NCBI RefSeq assembly: GCF_004011695.2
Contig: NC_082405.1
Span: forward strand, 2,913,001 to 2,977,000
Reading direction: 5' to 3'
Origin: Ascochyta rabiei
Taxonomy: Eukaryota > Ascomycota > Dothideomycetes > Pleosporales > Didymellaceae
DNA length: 64,000 nucleotides
Below are positions 24,101-36,829 of this stretch, piece after piece. Numbering within the stretch: the first letter of the stretch is position 1; every line of letters begins with the position of its first letter. A model generated the notes under the pieces. It did no database searches and was not told where the DNA came from. It was given only the letters and a program-made list of their open reading frames with translations. The position numbers and the translations under genes are program-made.

Positions 24101-27100
24101 AGGGAAGGTGTGCCGGTCATCAAGGTAGGCATGCAAACATGAGTGGCTTGAGTCCCGGACGGCCGGACCTAGTTCTCGTACGATGAAGTAAGGTAACTGG
24201 TGACCATGCAGCGCCGATATTCTAAGCACTGTGGTCCTGCAAGAAGTCGTTCAGGTGGTCGGTTATCCAGGCTTACCAGCTAGACGATCGTTCTGCAAAT
24301 CGGGTGGTCCTCAGCCCTGGAAGCTGCAAGTATAATCAATGAGACATCTCGACAAGTGTTCTGGCCATGCAGGCAAACCGAAAGGCAGGACCATGCGTTT
24401 CCACAGTGTGTGAGCTCTCATGAAAGGCTGGCTGACTTACGAATTCCATCCGATACGCTTTGCATGGGCGAAAGGGCTTGAGGGAGTCATCTACATCAAA
24501 ACCGCTATCTCCTGTCCGTAGAGCAGCTTAGAGCATACGCACAGCTCCTTCGAAGACTCGCTCAAAGAGAGTACCGAGCTGCAGTTTCCTTTCCCTAGTA
24601 GATGATTCAGTGGGTATCGAATGAAACACGCAACTGCAGGTTTAAGCAGTACCCTGGCAAGTAACAAAGTGATGGGCCGCTAATGAACTCAATGTCTGCG
24701 CTGGACGTGCAACGCAGAGCGCGTCGTGTGCACGTACAGTGGTAGTTGGGCCGAGAAAGAGAGGCAGGTAGTGGATCCGGGCCCCAGGACTCTTCAGGTT
24801 GACTGTGCAATGCGTGAAAATGGGATGCATATCGCATCATGGTGAAGTGAGTTCAGCTAAAGCCTGGTTGAGCGCGATCGCAGTGTTAATGTGCCTCCGA
24901 TTTGTCCTGCTACTGATGCGTTGCATCGAGTTCGGTCTACCAGAATTCTCATTACACGAATCGGCCCTCAGATCAGTTGGACTTTGGGTAAGTCCACGCA
25001 GTCTGCAGCTGTGCAGACACGAAGCTCGCTCCGACTGGCGCAATACTATGGCTTTCACGCGGAGATTGATAGGCACTGATGTGATTGAATAAGAGCTCGA
25101 TGTCACTATGCCAGAAAGTGGGCGGCTGGTCATGACATTGATCGATGCCGCAAAGTCAGGGAACGGCCGCAGCAGCTTGCAGGAATGTGGTGTCAGTGCT
25201 TCTGTTGTGAGTCGTGAGTCGCAAGTTGTCGTTGAAATTGAGTTCAGTGATTTACACGACCATACGCCTGGAAGAGGAAATCTAGGTATTTGTCACCGTG
25301 CCTAGCTCCATCGGAAGGCCTGTGCTGTCAAGACGAGAGTGCCTCCTGTTCACCCAATCTATTGAGGACGCCCTGTCGCAACACGGTTCGACGGAGGGTT
25401 CTGGCGTGGCTGTTCAGTGGGCGCTTCCGCGACCGCATCGGCTCTTGCTCACTGTCCACGTCCCAATTTCGTACAGACCATTACAGGCCACCCTTGGTGT
25501 AATTCTGGTTGCAGGGTTTATCTCAATAATGAGTTTCTGTTCGGCGAGGTCAAGATACGCCTGTCTGTTTCCTCTTCATCGATTGCCTTGGCGAAAAATG
25601 TCAAGCGGTCATGAGTGTCACGACAAACGTGTCGGCACTCTTGCACGTTTTGAATCTGTACACTGGCTGTAACTAGCACTAAATCAGGAAGGATGGAATG
25701 TGCTGTACGAGAGCTGGCTGTTTGATCCAGGATTGGCTGTCAAAATGCATGCAGAGAAAGATGGAGATGCCTGCTCCGTGAGCCGTGAAATTTTACTGCC
25801 TTGGCCGCTGTTCTTGATACGTCAAGGAAGTAAGAAGACGACCGCCATGCGGAAGCGAAGAAAAGGGGTCTGGGCGTGCGGCAGGCCGATCAGGTTCGTG
25901 CACGCTCAGATCTCGACCAAACGGCTTCGTTCGCTGGTGCTTTGGCAAACGGAACATGGCAGCGTCCTAGCTGCGCTACAGTATTGCAGCGGGGTCTACA
26001 GCTGTGTGTAGAGCGTCGTGCTGACTCGTCTGCGTCTTCAGGCACGCAGCGCGATGACCGTGGCCCCAACAGACTTGAGAACAAGGGTGGATTCCAGTTG
26101 TCAGACACGAACGCGAAAAGGAGTCGCTATTGTTGATCCACACAGGTGAACAGTGCTGCCAGACTGCGTCACAGTTAGTGTGTAATATGCACTATCGGGA
26201 CGGACCACCGTGTGGTCACGTTCGTCGTTTGGTCGCCGGTGTGCCGCTGTTCAAGCTAAGGGTTTGAAAACTCCGTATTATCGACAGGAGCTTACGGGTC
26301 GGGATTGAAGAATGAGGCAGTCGCGGGTGCCAATCATCGACGAGCCAGGAAAGGGGCGAGAAGCACAGCAAAAGCAACGAGGGTGGGTTGCTGCAGGTTT
26401 GCGGGTAAGATTTGAAGACTGACGCAAAACCGGGGTCTCATTGGCGGCGCGGATCCCTCGTTAATCTGATCTTAGAGATCGATTTGACTGGGGATCCCTG
26501 TCCGTAATACTCGGTGATGATTGGTCAGACGCAGAGGCAAGTCTCGATTGTTGAATGGAACCCGCAGTTTGAGGATGCCAAATGCACGGTCAAATACGTG
26601 ATTGCTGACCCTCGTTCCTCCACAATACCGGTTACGGAGGAATCCGACCGATATTAAGAGCGGGACGAGTCGCACACAGCAAGGTCAAGGTCGTGCAATC
26701 GTGTAACTTTCTGGGTTTAACGTCGCCGACCTCTTCTGTGCAGTGATCTGTAGCACGGCGTCCAAGCTTATCAACTGACCCACGCCGACAACACCGTTTG
26801 CTTACCTGTTTGCTGGGTGCACTGTCAACGTGCTCTCCGTCATGGGTCACACATAGCGTTCAGACGGAGCTGTAACTACACACTCGCAAGGAGCATCTAG
26901 TCGGGTTCCGTTCAAGTGAGGATCGCTACTCTCTTCCTTCAAGCCGCGCAAATCCTTGTGCGTGTAGAGTTCCAAGTGCAAGGGAGAACCATGCCAAGAC
27001 GATCCTGCGATGACATGGCGTTTTCTCGAGTTGCAGGTTATTTTGTCAGTTCCGGTAGTCGCGAGTAAATGGCGAACGGAAAGGCATCGCATTTGCGCAG

Positions 27101-29024
27101 GGGTTAGTGCAGCAATCTATCATCGGGATGTGCTGCAGCATCGATGTTGTGTTTGCTGGAAGGCCGAGGAAGTTCGGCCATGAGCCTTGTTGTACAAATC
27201 ACGGAAGAAGCGAGGACTTGATTTCTTAACGTGCGAACCCGAAGCCGAGTGGCAGGCATTGCACTGAACACCGCATGAGCCACACTTGATTGTTGGAATC
27301 GCCGTTGATCCCAGCACACAGGAACGACATGTGCTTTTTGCTGCAGCTGGCTTTGAATTGACCAACCCATGTTGCAAAACCCACAGGGGCTTTGACCGGC
27401 TTTTCCCACGGCTGAGATGGACGGTGAATGCTGATGACATAACGTTGTACGTTGTACCAGGGTTCAAGGTGACCCTGGAGCACGCGGCAATCAGTTTCCC
27501 CGCTGTGAGCGGCCAGGACCATCACGAACAGCTGTCAAGGCGCTGGTGAGGCGAAGAGGAGACGCGTGACGATTCCAGAGCTTGGCATACGGTCGCAACT
27601 GTAGTTTGTCCTTGTGGCCAACCGGGATGCCGAGTCAGTGTGCAGGAAACCCATGTTTCTCCGAGATGGAAGACGGGGCCCTGATTGCCGCGTTTGGGAG
27701 AGACAGCCTGGCTTGATGAGTTCGGCCATGGCGGCCGTTGAGCTATCCAGGCAAATGGGAACATTGTGCTATGTATGGATGGGCGAGCCGGTCTAGGCAA
27801 GTGGACGGCGAGGTCGCTGTGTTTGTGCGAGTTTGTATGCAGGCGGGTGAGGCACAGCTGCTGGTGACGAAACAATCACTCGGAAACGTTGACACCCGGG
27901 TCGCACTTGGCTCGAAGAGGACTAGATTACCCAGTAGCTCGGGAAGCCTGTCCACCCCAGGATCTGCCCAAGCCACAGGACAACGCCGCAGCCTCGCACT
28001 CAGGGATTGCGGCCAGGCCGAAGCATGTCATGGAATCCTGGGCTGCTGGACAGTGAAACCAGAACACCGCCGCGTGGGGGGACAGAGGGAGGGATGAGGG
28101 TGCGGCGGCATCTATTCTTGCAGCGGTGCCAGGCCCAGCAGCATCAGAATACGGAGGAGCGACAGCTGAGGCTGGCGTCAGGTAGAGTGTGCTGTGGGAT
28201 TGGCTTGCCAGTGCGCACGGAAAAGGCGTAGTGGGCGGGCAAACGTGGAGGCGAGTGGACGGTGTCAAGGGCATGGATAATGGACGAAGCTGTGCAGTGG
28301 ATGAAGTCAAGACTTCAAACGTCGGCGACGAGGGCCTGCAGCACAGCAGTCGATTGGAGGAGACGGCCGTTGATGTCCGCGGCTGGCACTGGGTCGCTTG
28401 GTCAGACCTGTCTGCATTCGAGCAAGCTTGCTGGATCTTGTCGGTAGACGGCGAGTGGTGTGGAGCACTGGATGGGCGATGATGCGCTCTTGGGAGGGCG
28501 GGCGGGCACAACGTTCTGGCGTTGGCGAACCCACGGTCTGCCCCTTCCTAAACCGTCGGCGGGCACCCAAAGTGGACGCAGCCTAAAAAGATTTGAATTG
28601 CAGAGCACTAGGTAGGCCGACCGGCGGTTTCCAGCACAGGGTGCTGAGGCAGTGCATGATGATATGATGGCGAGCTGGCATGCCTCCGGACACGGGAGCT
28701 GTGCCGCTGTGAGGTGCAGCGGAAACATGGCAGAAACACGAGCGTCGCTGAGGGCCTGAGGCGGCGAGTGCTGGCCCTGTCCTGTCGAAGCCGTTGCTGC
28801 TGTCCACGGTTGCGCCGGGCGAAGGCGCAGGGCCGAAAAGGAGTGCGGTGAATGGCCAAGCCGACCTCGCCGACCTCGAGGGCCCCACCCGCAGGGAGGG
28901 CCGTGTCGATCGCACTATGCCGGGCTGGGCGCAGCGGCACGCCTCAGCACCCGTTTGATCGACGAGCGAGTGGTGACTGCAACGTGCATCGTGCGGCGCT
29001 CGCTGCTGGGGAACGAACAGCTGG

Positions 29025-29133
29025 CGGTGCGCGTGGTGCGCGTGGTGCCAGTCGTGCCAGTCGTCAGTCGTGCCAGTCGTGCGCGTGGTGCCAGTCCTGC
29101 CCGTCCTGCCCGTCCTGCCCGTCCTGCCCATCG
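29025..29133. repeat. GC-rich minisatellite
   Basis: Irregular 9-bp family of units such as GTGGTGCGC, GTGCCAGTC and GTCCTGCCC; the last type repeats about four times in a row. Confidence 0.75.
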
Positions 29134-30190
29134 TGCAGGGGCAGAAACACCACGATACCGCCGTGGCTGGCAACAGGGCGAGCTGAAGGCCGCTGTCATT
29201 GCGGCTTGTGTCGCCGACTCTTTCTTTTGTGCGGTCCTCGCCGCGTGTCTGCTGTTCGTGGCAGGACGCAAGGGCGGCCAGAGGCAAGGAAGGGCAAGGG
29301 CGACCGGCGCGGTGTGCGGTTGTAGCCCGCCAACACGCCCTCCCGCCCGCCGCCTACCAGGATGACGGTACTTTGTGCTCACTGCCTTTAGAATGAATGG
29401 CAGTCTCGCAGGCCAGCTTACAAGGTAGCTGGGCGTGCACGCTGTCGGCTCCGTGCCAGGCCTCCAGGCTCCAGGAGTCCAGCTGCAAGAGAGGCTGTGA
29501 AGGTGCGGCCGTGTGGAAAGGGGTGTAGATAGCTAGTAGATAGTAGATAGTGCACCGGGGTGGGGGGTATTTCTGACTGTGCCCATGCTGTCGAAGAAAC
29601 CTTCCTCGGCCGCCCCTGCACCTCGTCGATTCATGGCGAAACGGCCAGGGCGCCAGCAACTGACAGCCTGAGGCGAGCGCTGCGGGCCTGCAGCGGGTAC
29701 TGTCGATGCAGCACCGTGGCTGTTTGGCCGCGGGCGCTGCAGGGGCACGCCTTTCACCTGGACCGGCGCCCATGCAGCTTTCGACACGAAGCTCGGCGTT
29801 GGCATTTCATTTTTCTGCCGCTAGCTGCCTCGACAGGCTCCGCAGCTTAGCAGGGTGCAAGAAGCCGCCCTCCTGTAGCGCCCAAAGACGCCATGCCACG
29901 ATGTGATACAGGGTTAAGCTCGAATCCGACGATCTGGTCCACTTCCAGGGAACCACCTGCTGGTGTACATCGACGACAACCATGGCCTTAGCCCGTCGCC
30001 GTCAGGTCCCAGCTAGGTACGTAGAGCGCCGCATGACGCCCCAGCGCTCCCCGACCACCATCTCACCACTGCCTTAGCCGCGCTCTCTCAAAACCAGACC
30101 CCTCGCTCTCTCATCCGTCCCGAGCAGTCAACAGCACCTCGACCGCCTTGGCGTCCGTCCATCACACTAACCCTCCCCGCGCCCGCTGGG

Positions 30191-30197
30191 ATATATA
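30191..30197 (+). promoter_or_regulatory. Putative TATA box of the Myb gene
   Basis: ATATATA lies 282 bp before the ATG at 30473, consistent with a long leader. Confidence 0.35.
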
Positions 30198-30312
30198 CCG
30201 CCCCTCGCCGCCTGGCACGTTACCCTTGGTTCTGATCCATCAAAACGTAACCTCCATTTCTCATCCACCCTATATCAATTCTGCCCTTGCCTGCTTCAGT
30301 ACCAGTCCCAAC

Positions 30313-30472
30313 GTAAGTCCGTCCATCACTGCCACCGCCATCATGCCCTCATAGACATGACTGCCTTGCACGAACGCATCATCGTTCTGCACAACGTCCC
30401 AAATCATCTCCTTCTCTTCCTTCGGCGCTGTAGCCCAACCCTGGCCTTCTTCGCTTCGTGTTTACTGTCAAC
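30313..30472 (+). promoter_or_regulatory. flbD-type leader with two upstream ATGs and a possible 5'-UTR intron
   Basis: A three-codon upstream frame (ATG at 30343, TAG at 30352) is followed at 30357 by a second ATG whose frame runs past the main start codon and overlaps it. A good donor (GTAAGT) at 30313 and an acceptor (CTGTAG) ending at 30433 would excise both upstream ATGs. Which form is used decides whether the main frame can be translated well. Confidence 0.4.
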
Positions 30473-31836
30473 ATGGCGTCCTCTGCAAACGCCCCACCCG
30501 CTTCACGCCACGCTTGGCTACACTCACTGACGGATCCGCCAGCCTATTGTGACATTGAACACCGGCTCCTCCCTCCAAGCAGCCTTTCAGCATTGGCACC
30601 GGCGAGTAGTGTTCCCTACAGCTCGCCATACCCGTTCGTCCCACCGCACTCCACACGACTACCAGACGACTTCGATATGGTAGCTCATCGCCGCGGCCCC
30701 TGGTCGCAACATGAAGACCAGTGGCTTGTTAACCTTGTCGCTCGCAATGGACCTCACAACTGGGTGCGCATTTCACAGGAGATTGGCTCGAGATCACCAA
30801 AGCAATGCCGCGAACGTTACCACCAGAACCTGAAGCCATCGTTGAACCATGACCCAATCACACCTGAAGAGGGGGACCTGATCGAGAAGATGTAGCTGAG
30901 ATGGGTAAGAGGTGGGCAGAGATCGCAAGGAGACTCAAAGGCCGCAGTGACAACGCAGTGAAGAACTGGTGGAACGGCGGCCAGAACCGCAGGAAGCGCA
31001 ACCCAGAACGCCCTGACCAGCGACCCCGCGAGTATTCTCAAACGTCAGAGCACTACCAGTACCCCTTGGCACCTCAGCATATGCAGCACCACGACGACCA
31101 GCATGATTGCGAATCTCGTCGTCCTTCACTAAATCCTCACATGCACGCATCGTATGGCGTCAAGCTTCCTCAGCCCCAGCGTTTCGAGCCATACCCTGGA
31201 TCACGACCACAGGCACTGGAACTCTACGGACACTCTGCCGGTGTACGAGCACGCGGCTTCGAGACCCCCATGCCCTCACCTTCAGGCTATTCATCTGTCT
31301 CGGCCGACGGTGCGCCTTCCTTGATCACAGATACTGGCTCTGAGAGGTCACCGCGTGGTGCTGCATCGCCACTAGACATTACTCTCGCCCCTCTCGTTGG
31401 TAACAGGGATGAGCGCAAAAACTCGAGCACACGTTACCTCCCCTCTACTGGCTTCGTCGTCGAGGACGACGTACATCCTGCGGCGTATGACCCCTACAGG
31501 CGCCGAGATTCCCTACAATTGCCTCCCCTCCACCGTGAGGCTCAAGCACCTGCACAGGCTTTCAAAGGTCTCCAGCACGCACAGCACCACCAACAGCCTC
31601 TGCTCGCACAGCCTGCACCGCAGCACGTTCACCACCACTCGCTGCCTCGATCATCATCCTTCAGCGTTCCCCAACACGCACTTCCAGGCTTTCACTCTCT
31701 GACCGAGCCTGTGCTGCCTCTGCCTTCTTCACCATCCGCAGCGTGGCAGTTTCCTTCGCCATACGCGCGCTCTGCTGAAGCTTCGAGCGCACCGCTCTCA
31801 CCCAAGGACAAGATGAGTCTCAAGAACATCATGTAG
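30473..31836 (+). pseudogene. flbD: FlbD-like R2R3-type Myb regulator, broken by a one-base frameshift
   Basis: The product matches the conidiation regulator FlbD of aspergilli: HRRGPW opens repeat 1 (about residues 72-121, with NWVRISQ and RSPKQCRERYHQNL), and KRWAEIARRLKGRSDNAVK closes repeat 2. At 30890-30895 the frame reads ATG TAG after residue 140. The expected sense Lys-Met-Val-Ala-Glu-Met-Gly continues one base out of step from 30892, and stays open to 31836 through a Pro/His/Ser-rich C-terminal half ending KNIM. A single missing G explains it; no intron fits in such a gap. Either the gene is inactivated in this strain or the base is a sequence error. The N-terminus is about 70 residues longer than the Myb block needs; an in-frame ATG at 30677 is an alternative start. 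Confidence 0.85.
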
Positions 31837-34800
31837 ATGTCCGTTCCATGTTTCACGCTACTCACTATACCCGGTCCTATTTTTGTACCATGTACGCGTT
31901 CCAAGTTTCACCTTTACATACTATTAATGGTCGATCTATTCAGCATGTCATTGCTAAACAGCATGTCATTGTTTTGTCTCAAGCCCCTGTACCTTTTTTT
32001 ATTACTTTACTTGCATATTTGGATAGGCGTAGGCTTGCATGGTCACAGGGGGGGGGGTCTACTGGTTGTTGCATCTGTACGGTATGAACAAGAAGATACC
32101 CCACAAAACGGTTTCACGGCGGAAAGGTGAACCACACCACAGCATCTTCGCTCGAGCGAGTCAGCGCGCACGCACTTGCTTCCAAGATAATACCCACCAG
32201 CGACTTAGCTGAGCGCTGCAAAATATCAAAGCATCACGACTCAAATAACTCAAATCATGTCTCGCTCCACATGCCCATGAATCGTATATCCCCCTTGTCG
32301 CTTAGCCACAACTTCACCTGAGATCCCTTCTCTTACCACATGAGTTCTTCCTCCGACGCTTCTCGGAATCGGTCGTCTCGGAGAGACCACCCTGATCTGC
32401 AGGATACCATGACCATCACAGAAATGATCCGCGCGGTAGCGCCATCTCAAACACACGACGTGCGCAATCTGCAAAGCTGATCGGCAGCAGATATCAAATC
32501 ACTCTCACAGCCACCTGACAAGGGCAGGTTGAGGCTACCTATCTGCCGACGATGACATTAGACTCAAGCTCCCTGCCGCCGTTGCGAGGAATCGGTGATC
32601 ACCATAGCATGCTCAAACCGAAGTGCAGGGATATCCCAACAGCGATCGTAGGGGGATCAGCGCATCGACTGGCCCTGCACATCAGCATCCCTCAATCCGT
32701 ACACGTCCATCTGCTTTGGGACAGACACCGCTGTGAATCGGCGACCCCCACCATCACTCCAGTGACGGATAGCACTCGACTGCAGCGTACCACATTGAAT
32801 TCCGCGTCACGCAGAAATGCATGTGCTCGGAGCGGTTGGCTCGCGAGAGGTCGCCGACCTGGAGGAGCCTACGTCAACGCCACGATACGAGTGGAGTTCC
32901 GATTTAGGATAGCCCTCGCTCACGATGAACCGATCCGTGCCGACACCAGCCCGGCTTGAGCACTGGACTGCAATTGGATCGAAGTGACATTTGGCAATGT
33001 ACCTTTCAAGTGCTCAGCGCTCAAATAGACAACATGTTCGTTGGTGAGAGTGAGGTCAACATCACATGGTCCTGAGAGGTCGTTGGGCTGCAGTGTATTG
33101 AACCTGCTCGATCGCAGCACGTCACTAGCCCACGAAAAAGATGCTTTTCGATCATGCATCTAGATGCTAGGTACGGCGATGTACCTTGATGCCGGATCAC
33201 AATCTCACCGCTTCCCAGAGATGTGAGTGACTTCAATAATTAAACCTTCTTGCCAGCTCTATGGCTTCATTGGGTCGGTGTCAACCCATTCAAAAAAATT
33301 ATTATATGCCCATTGGCGGAAAGGCCGGCAGTTTCCAAGCCTTGGAGCGCTTCTTCCGACATGCAGCTAAACACTACGGACGGCGAACGTCCTATCTATT
33401 GGGTCGATCTGTTGAGGTCACCCTGTGCGGCGCGCTGGTGATGTGCAATTGAGACTTGAAACTGTACATCAGTGGTGTTGTGCAACCGCTGAAGCCTAGC
33501 ATGATCGCTCTTCGACAACGAATGCGGCATCGAACAACTCCACAGTGATTCCAAAACGTCTTCAACCACGGTTCACCTTCGTACTAATCTCTCCAACCCG
33601 TTCAGCTACCGTCGCTACACCAGATTCACCGCTCACCTTCCACCACTAGTCCCCACCATACCCTATCCGTCTCTACTATGCAGCCACCGTTAGACAGTCC
33701 CAGCATCTGCCTCTGCCAGAAGCCATTCGCTAGACGGCTTTCGCTTGCACTACTCGCCTTGTCCAAGGAGCGGCACGTCCGAAACGTTGTTTAACGTTTC
33801 GACACCTGGCGCACGACAAGCTGTCAACCGTCCCACCGTTCCAATCCCAAGCTTCTGGTCGCCGACCTCAGCTCTAGCTCGCTTCTGCATACGCTTCCAC
33901 TCAATTCAGAGCCAACCACCTTGCACTCGGCGCTCTTAGTGCATATCGAAGACGGTTCGGGACGTGCTAACCTCATTCAATGTACGATGCTAGATCTAAA
34001 CGCTTTCAGGCACATGGAGCTGGTGAACACTCTGCGTTTGGCAAAGCGTATATCCTCGGCGCTTTGGACGACAAGGCGTGCTCGTGACGAACTCTCTAGG
34101 CGGTGGTTACGAGGGCTTTGGTGTTGGGCGTGTTGGTGGGCTGGCGCTTAGGTAGCGCGACGTCCAACTGTGGTTCTGGCACCACGTCGTTGGGAAGCGA
34201 GCAACTCCCCCATCCGCGCTCGGTGAAACGTGAACTTTGTTTAATGAACACGAGTATCTCAACCGCAAACAACTCGGGGATTGAAACCTCCTCCGGAGGC
34301 TCACATCACGCGTTCGCGGCTGAAGAGAGCTCGGCGCAGGGCTGAGGAGTGTGCGTGTCAATCCACTGGCGGTGGGTACGTGGGCTCGAATCTCTCCGCA
34401 CTGTGAGGGGGTGCAAAGGCTCACAGTGGCGCATATTGGAATCTTGAGCGGTTATGGGTGGCTAGTAAGCTAGCGATGCAACTTAGCGATACTGCGCCCT
34501 GGAAGCAGCCGGCTGTTTCGCACCGTTACCGTTCGTCGCCATTCAACGGTATGCTATGCCGACTGCAGTCGTTTCGTGGTCGAAAGTAGATGCAACAAGT
34601 CTGGTGCACCAAGGCAAGTAATCGCTTAGATGTACGTTGTACGTTGTCCGCGCAAGCAAACAGTGGTACTATGGGGCAACGGTGGGTCAGACAGGACTGC
34701 AATATGTGAACGGCAGCGGCACCGTTGCCAGCTCGTGTGGGTGGACTCAAAACGTTGCCGTTATCGACTCCGCTTCTAGATCGTGTCTGGACGCTGTGGA

Positions 34801-36177
34801 GCGATCAGCCCACGATGGTGCTCACATTGTCGGCTGTTGTTTACGTCGACAGTGGCCGCTTATGCACGCCACCGATGTCTTGTTACTTCACCGCTGCTCT
34901 AATGATTACAGGTCCTTCGGGTTGACATTGCCGTACACCGTATGGACGTCATAGGATCTCGTGGACCTGGCATTTCTGCGCGGCAACGTAGTTCAGCTCT
35001 TGGAGAAGAGCCACACACAATGTCATGACGCTAGTTGGGCTTTGGCCGCTCTTTCTGCCAGCACAACCGTACAGCTCTGCCATAACTAGGATGTATGTAG
35101 AGTAGTAAGCACCGAGGACTGCTTTCAGGAGGGAGGAGGTCTGTTACTGGCCATATACAGTACCCTCCCTGCAAGATCAGGCCACGTTGTCGGCGATGAC
35201 CTATTTCTATCATCCTCAGGGGGTTGGTTTTGTTGCATGCTCTGACTAGATCGAGACTGCAATCTTGTTCATTTTGTGCTTTCCGGAGTCTAACAGCATG
35301 TAGTGATTTGGTGAAGCCTGTGCTCCCCTTTTTGGTACCTTCCTTCCACTCGCGAGGAGCTACTGATTACAGCAAAGAGACAACAACCCACTGAAACACT
35401 TGGTAGTACAGGATTATCTAATGCGACGTACTATCCATTCTGCAAACACAGTCAGTACTCGAAGCTGCTTGCACACCTTGCTAGCCACACTTATGCTACC
35501 CATTAGAAAGTGAACGATACATCGACTAAGTCGTCTTTCCATCTGGACTGGTATGTGTCCACCTGGTAGCATTGACACTGAAGATTCACAGAAGGCCCAT
35601 GAGAGGAACGACGGCACTGATATCTATCGTTTTGACTGTGACGTTTATGCAGCCTTCCGTCCTCACTAAACTGTCACCACCTCAGAGTACAGTAAAGTAT
35701 CGCAACACGAGAAGCTGTGGTATTTATCTGTCTAATTGCCCATAAGATTGGTTAGAAGTCTCCGGTAACGCCGGATAAGGCGCTGAAAGAGGACAAGAGA
35801 AAGAGAGGAGTGTTTACCGAACAAGAAGTTAAACTCATCGCTTACTGCAACATCAGAATCAAGAACCTAGGCGGCGCAGGCATCGAAGATTTCATGGAGA
35901 CTTATCGACGATCAAACAACTATCAATAGCTGCAGAAACAAATCACCAATATCGAAGTTCCTATTCATCAGCGGAAGTGAATTGTTCAGTGAAAACATAA
36001 TAGACTCAGTCAGAGGATAGCTCGAGGTGGTCCATAATAAGAAGTGGGTAAGGTGGAGTTCGCATTAGGAGTGACTCGTACTATACTGCGTCTCTAATGC
36101 CGAGAAGAACTGCAAATCTACTTAAAAAAAAACACCCCCTTCGAATTATTTACTACAACTGGGAGTAGATAGCCAAG
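31837..36177. other. Intergenic region, no supported gene until remnants at its right end
   Basis: About 4.3 kb with only short unsupported frames. It includes a 9-bp perfect inverted repeat with a 4-bp loop at 33780-33801 (CGAAACGTT / AACGTTTCG) and a coding-like piece at about 35770-35930 (lysine-rich then FTEQEVKLIAYC and IEDFMETYRR, closed by TAG) that belongs with or resembles the remnants that follow. Confidence 0.45.
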
Positions 36178-36721
36178 ATGGCATCGTCGGCAATCTAGTT
36201 TGGTGACTGGGAAGCCGTCGACGGCATCGACTTCTCCAAATTTCCTCATGTCGCAGACCAAAATCAGGGAAGTGGACTTGTCTAGCTTCGCTGTGGCTAT
36301 TCAACCTTCTTGGAAGGCTGACTCTGTTAGCTACGACTTCGAAGACAAGCAGTCGCTTGCAAACCTTAGATAAAAGCTGATGCAGGACTGACGATGACTA
36401 CGTTGTTACGCAAGCTACTAAAACATTGTCTGTTGTTGTGGTTTTCTTGGTGGTTTTCTTGGTGGTGCGGCTTCTGGAAGTCGAGGCGGCATGGATGTCA
36501 TAGATCTTGTGACTCCTTGTACACCAAGTTTATATGATTCCCCTACGCATCATTCACTTTCTTCTGCAGCTGGGGTTCCCGAACACCCTGAGATCTGTAA
36601 ATTCAGATATCGGGCACAACTCGTGTATGCTCGAGTCAAAACCCTCGAGGAGACGTATTCTGGTAGAGATTGTGAGGTTCGGACGTCTCTCGTGATGGCT
36701 TTGCGCGGACTGATGGAATAA
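36178..36721 (+). pseudogene. Remnant of an unrecognised gene
   Basis: An ATG at 36178 opens MASSAI, then a TAG, then FGDWEAVDGIDFSKFPH in the same frame; the sense shifts frame near 36280 to FAVAIQPSWKADSVSYDFED and stops. A separate open stretch at 36491-36721 (ICKFRYRAQLVYARVKTLEE) has good codon-like composition and ends just before the convergent LPMO gene. The TAG sits where CAG would fit, as a C-to-T change. No family was recognised. A multi-exon live gene is possible but I see no splice set that joins the parts. Confidence 0.35.
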
Positions 36722-36829
36722 CTGGGAGGCTTCCGAGGGGATAATATGATGTCCAAGATGAACGGACTACTTTTTATTGCTAACAACAGCCACCTGTATC
36801 GCTAAACTTGTCACAACTGGATTTGGACT

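Larger units (their letters stand above)
20591..30472. other. Gene-poor island of about 9.9 kb
   Basis: I find no convincing gene, intron-joined exon chain or transposase/reverse-transcriptase motif on either strand across this stretch. Open frames are short or, in the GC-rich right third, long only because stops are rare. A weakly coding-looking piece lies at about 20800-20930 (Pro/Arg-rich), but I cannot extend it. Contents I can support are the pentanucleotide array at 21066-21158, the minisatellite at 29025-29133, and the leader of the Myb gene at the right end. No tRNA or rRNA was recognised. Confidence 0.5.

Noticed and set aside
27927..29287. Minus-strand frames of 194 and 234 codons
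   Set aside because: GC-rich sequence with few stops; the second runs through a minisatellite and encodes Gly-Arg-Thr repeats. No family motif or splice partner.
33780..33801. 9-bp perfect inverted repeat with a 4-bp loop
   Set aside because: Short enough to be chance in 64 kb, no poly-T or gene context; recorded only as a note in the intergenic entry.
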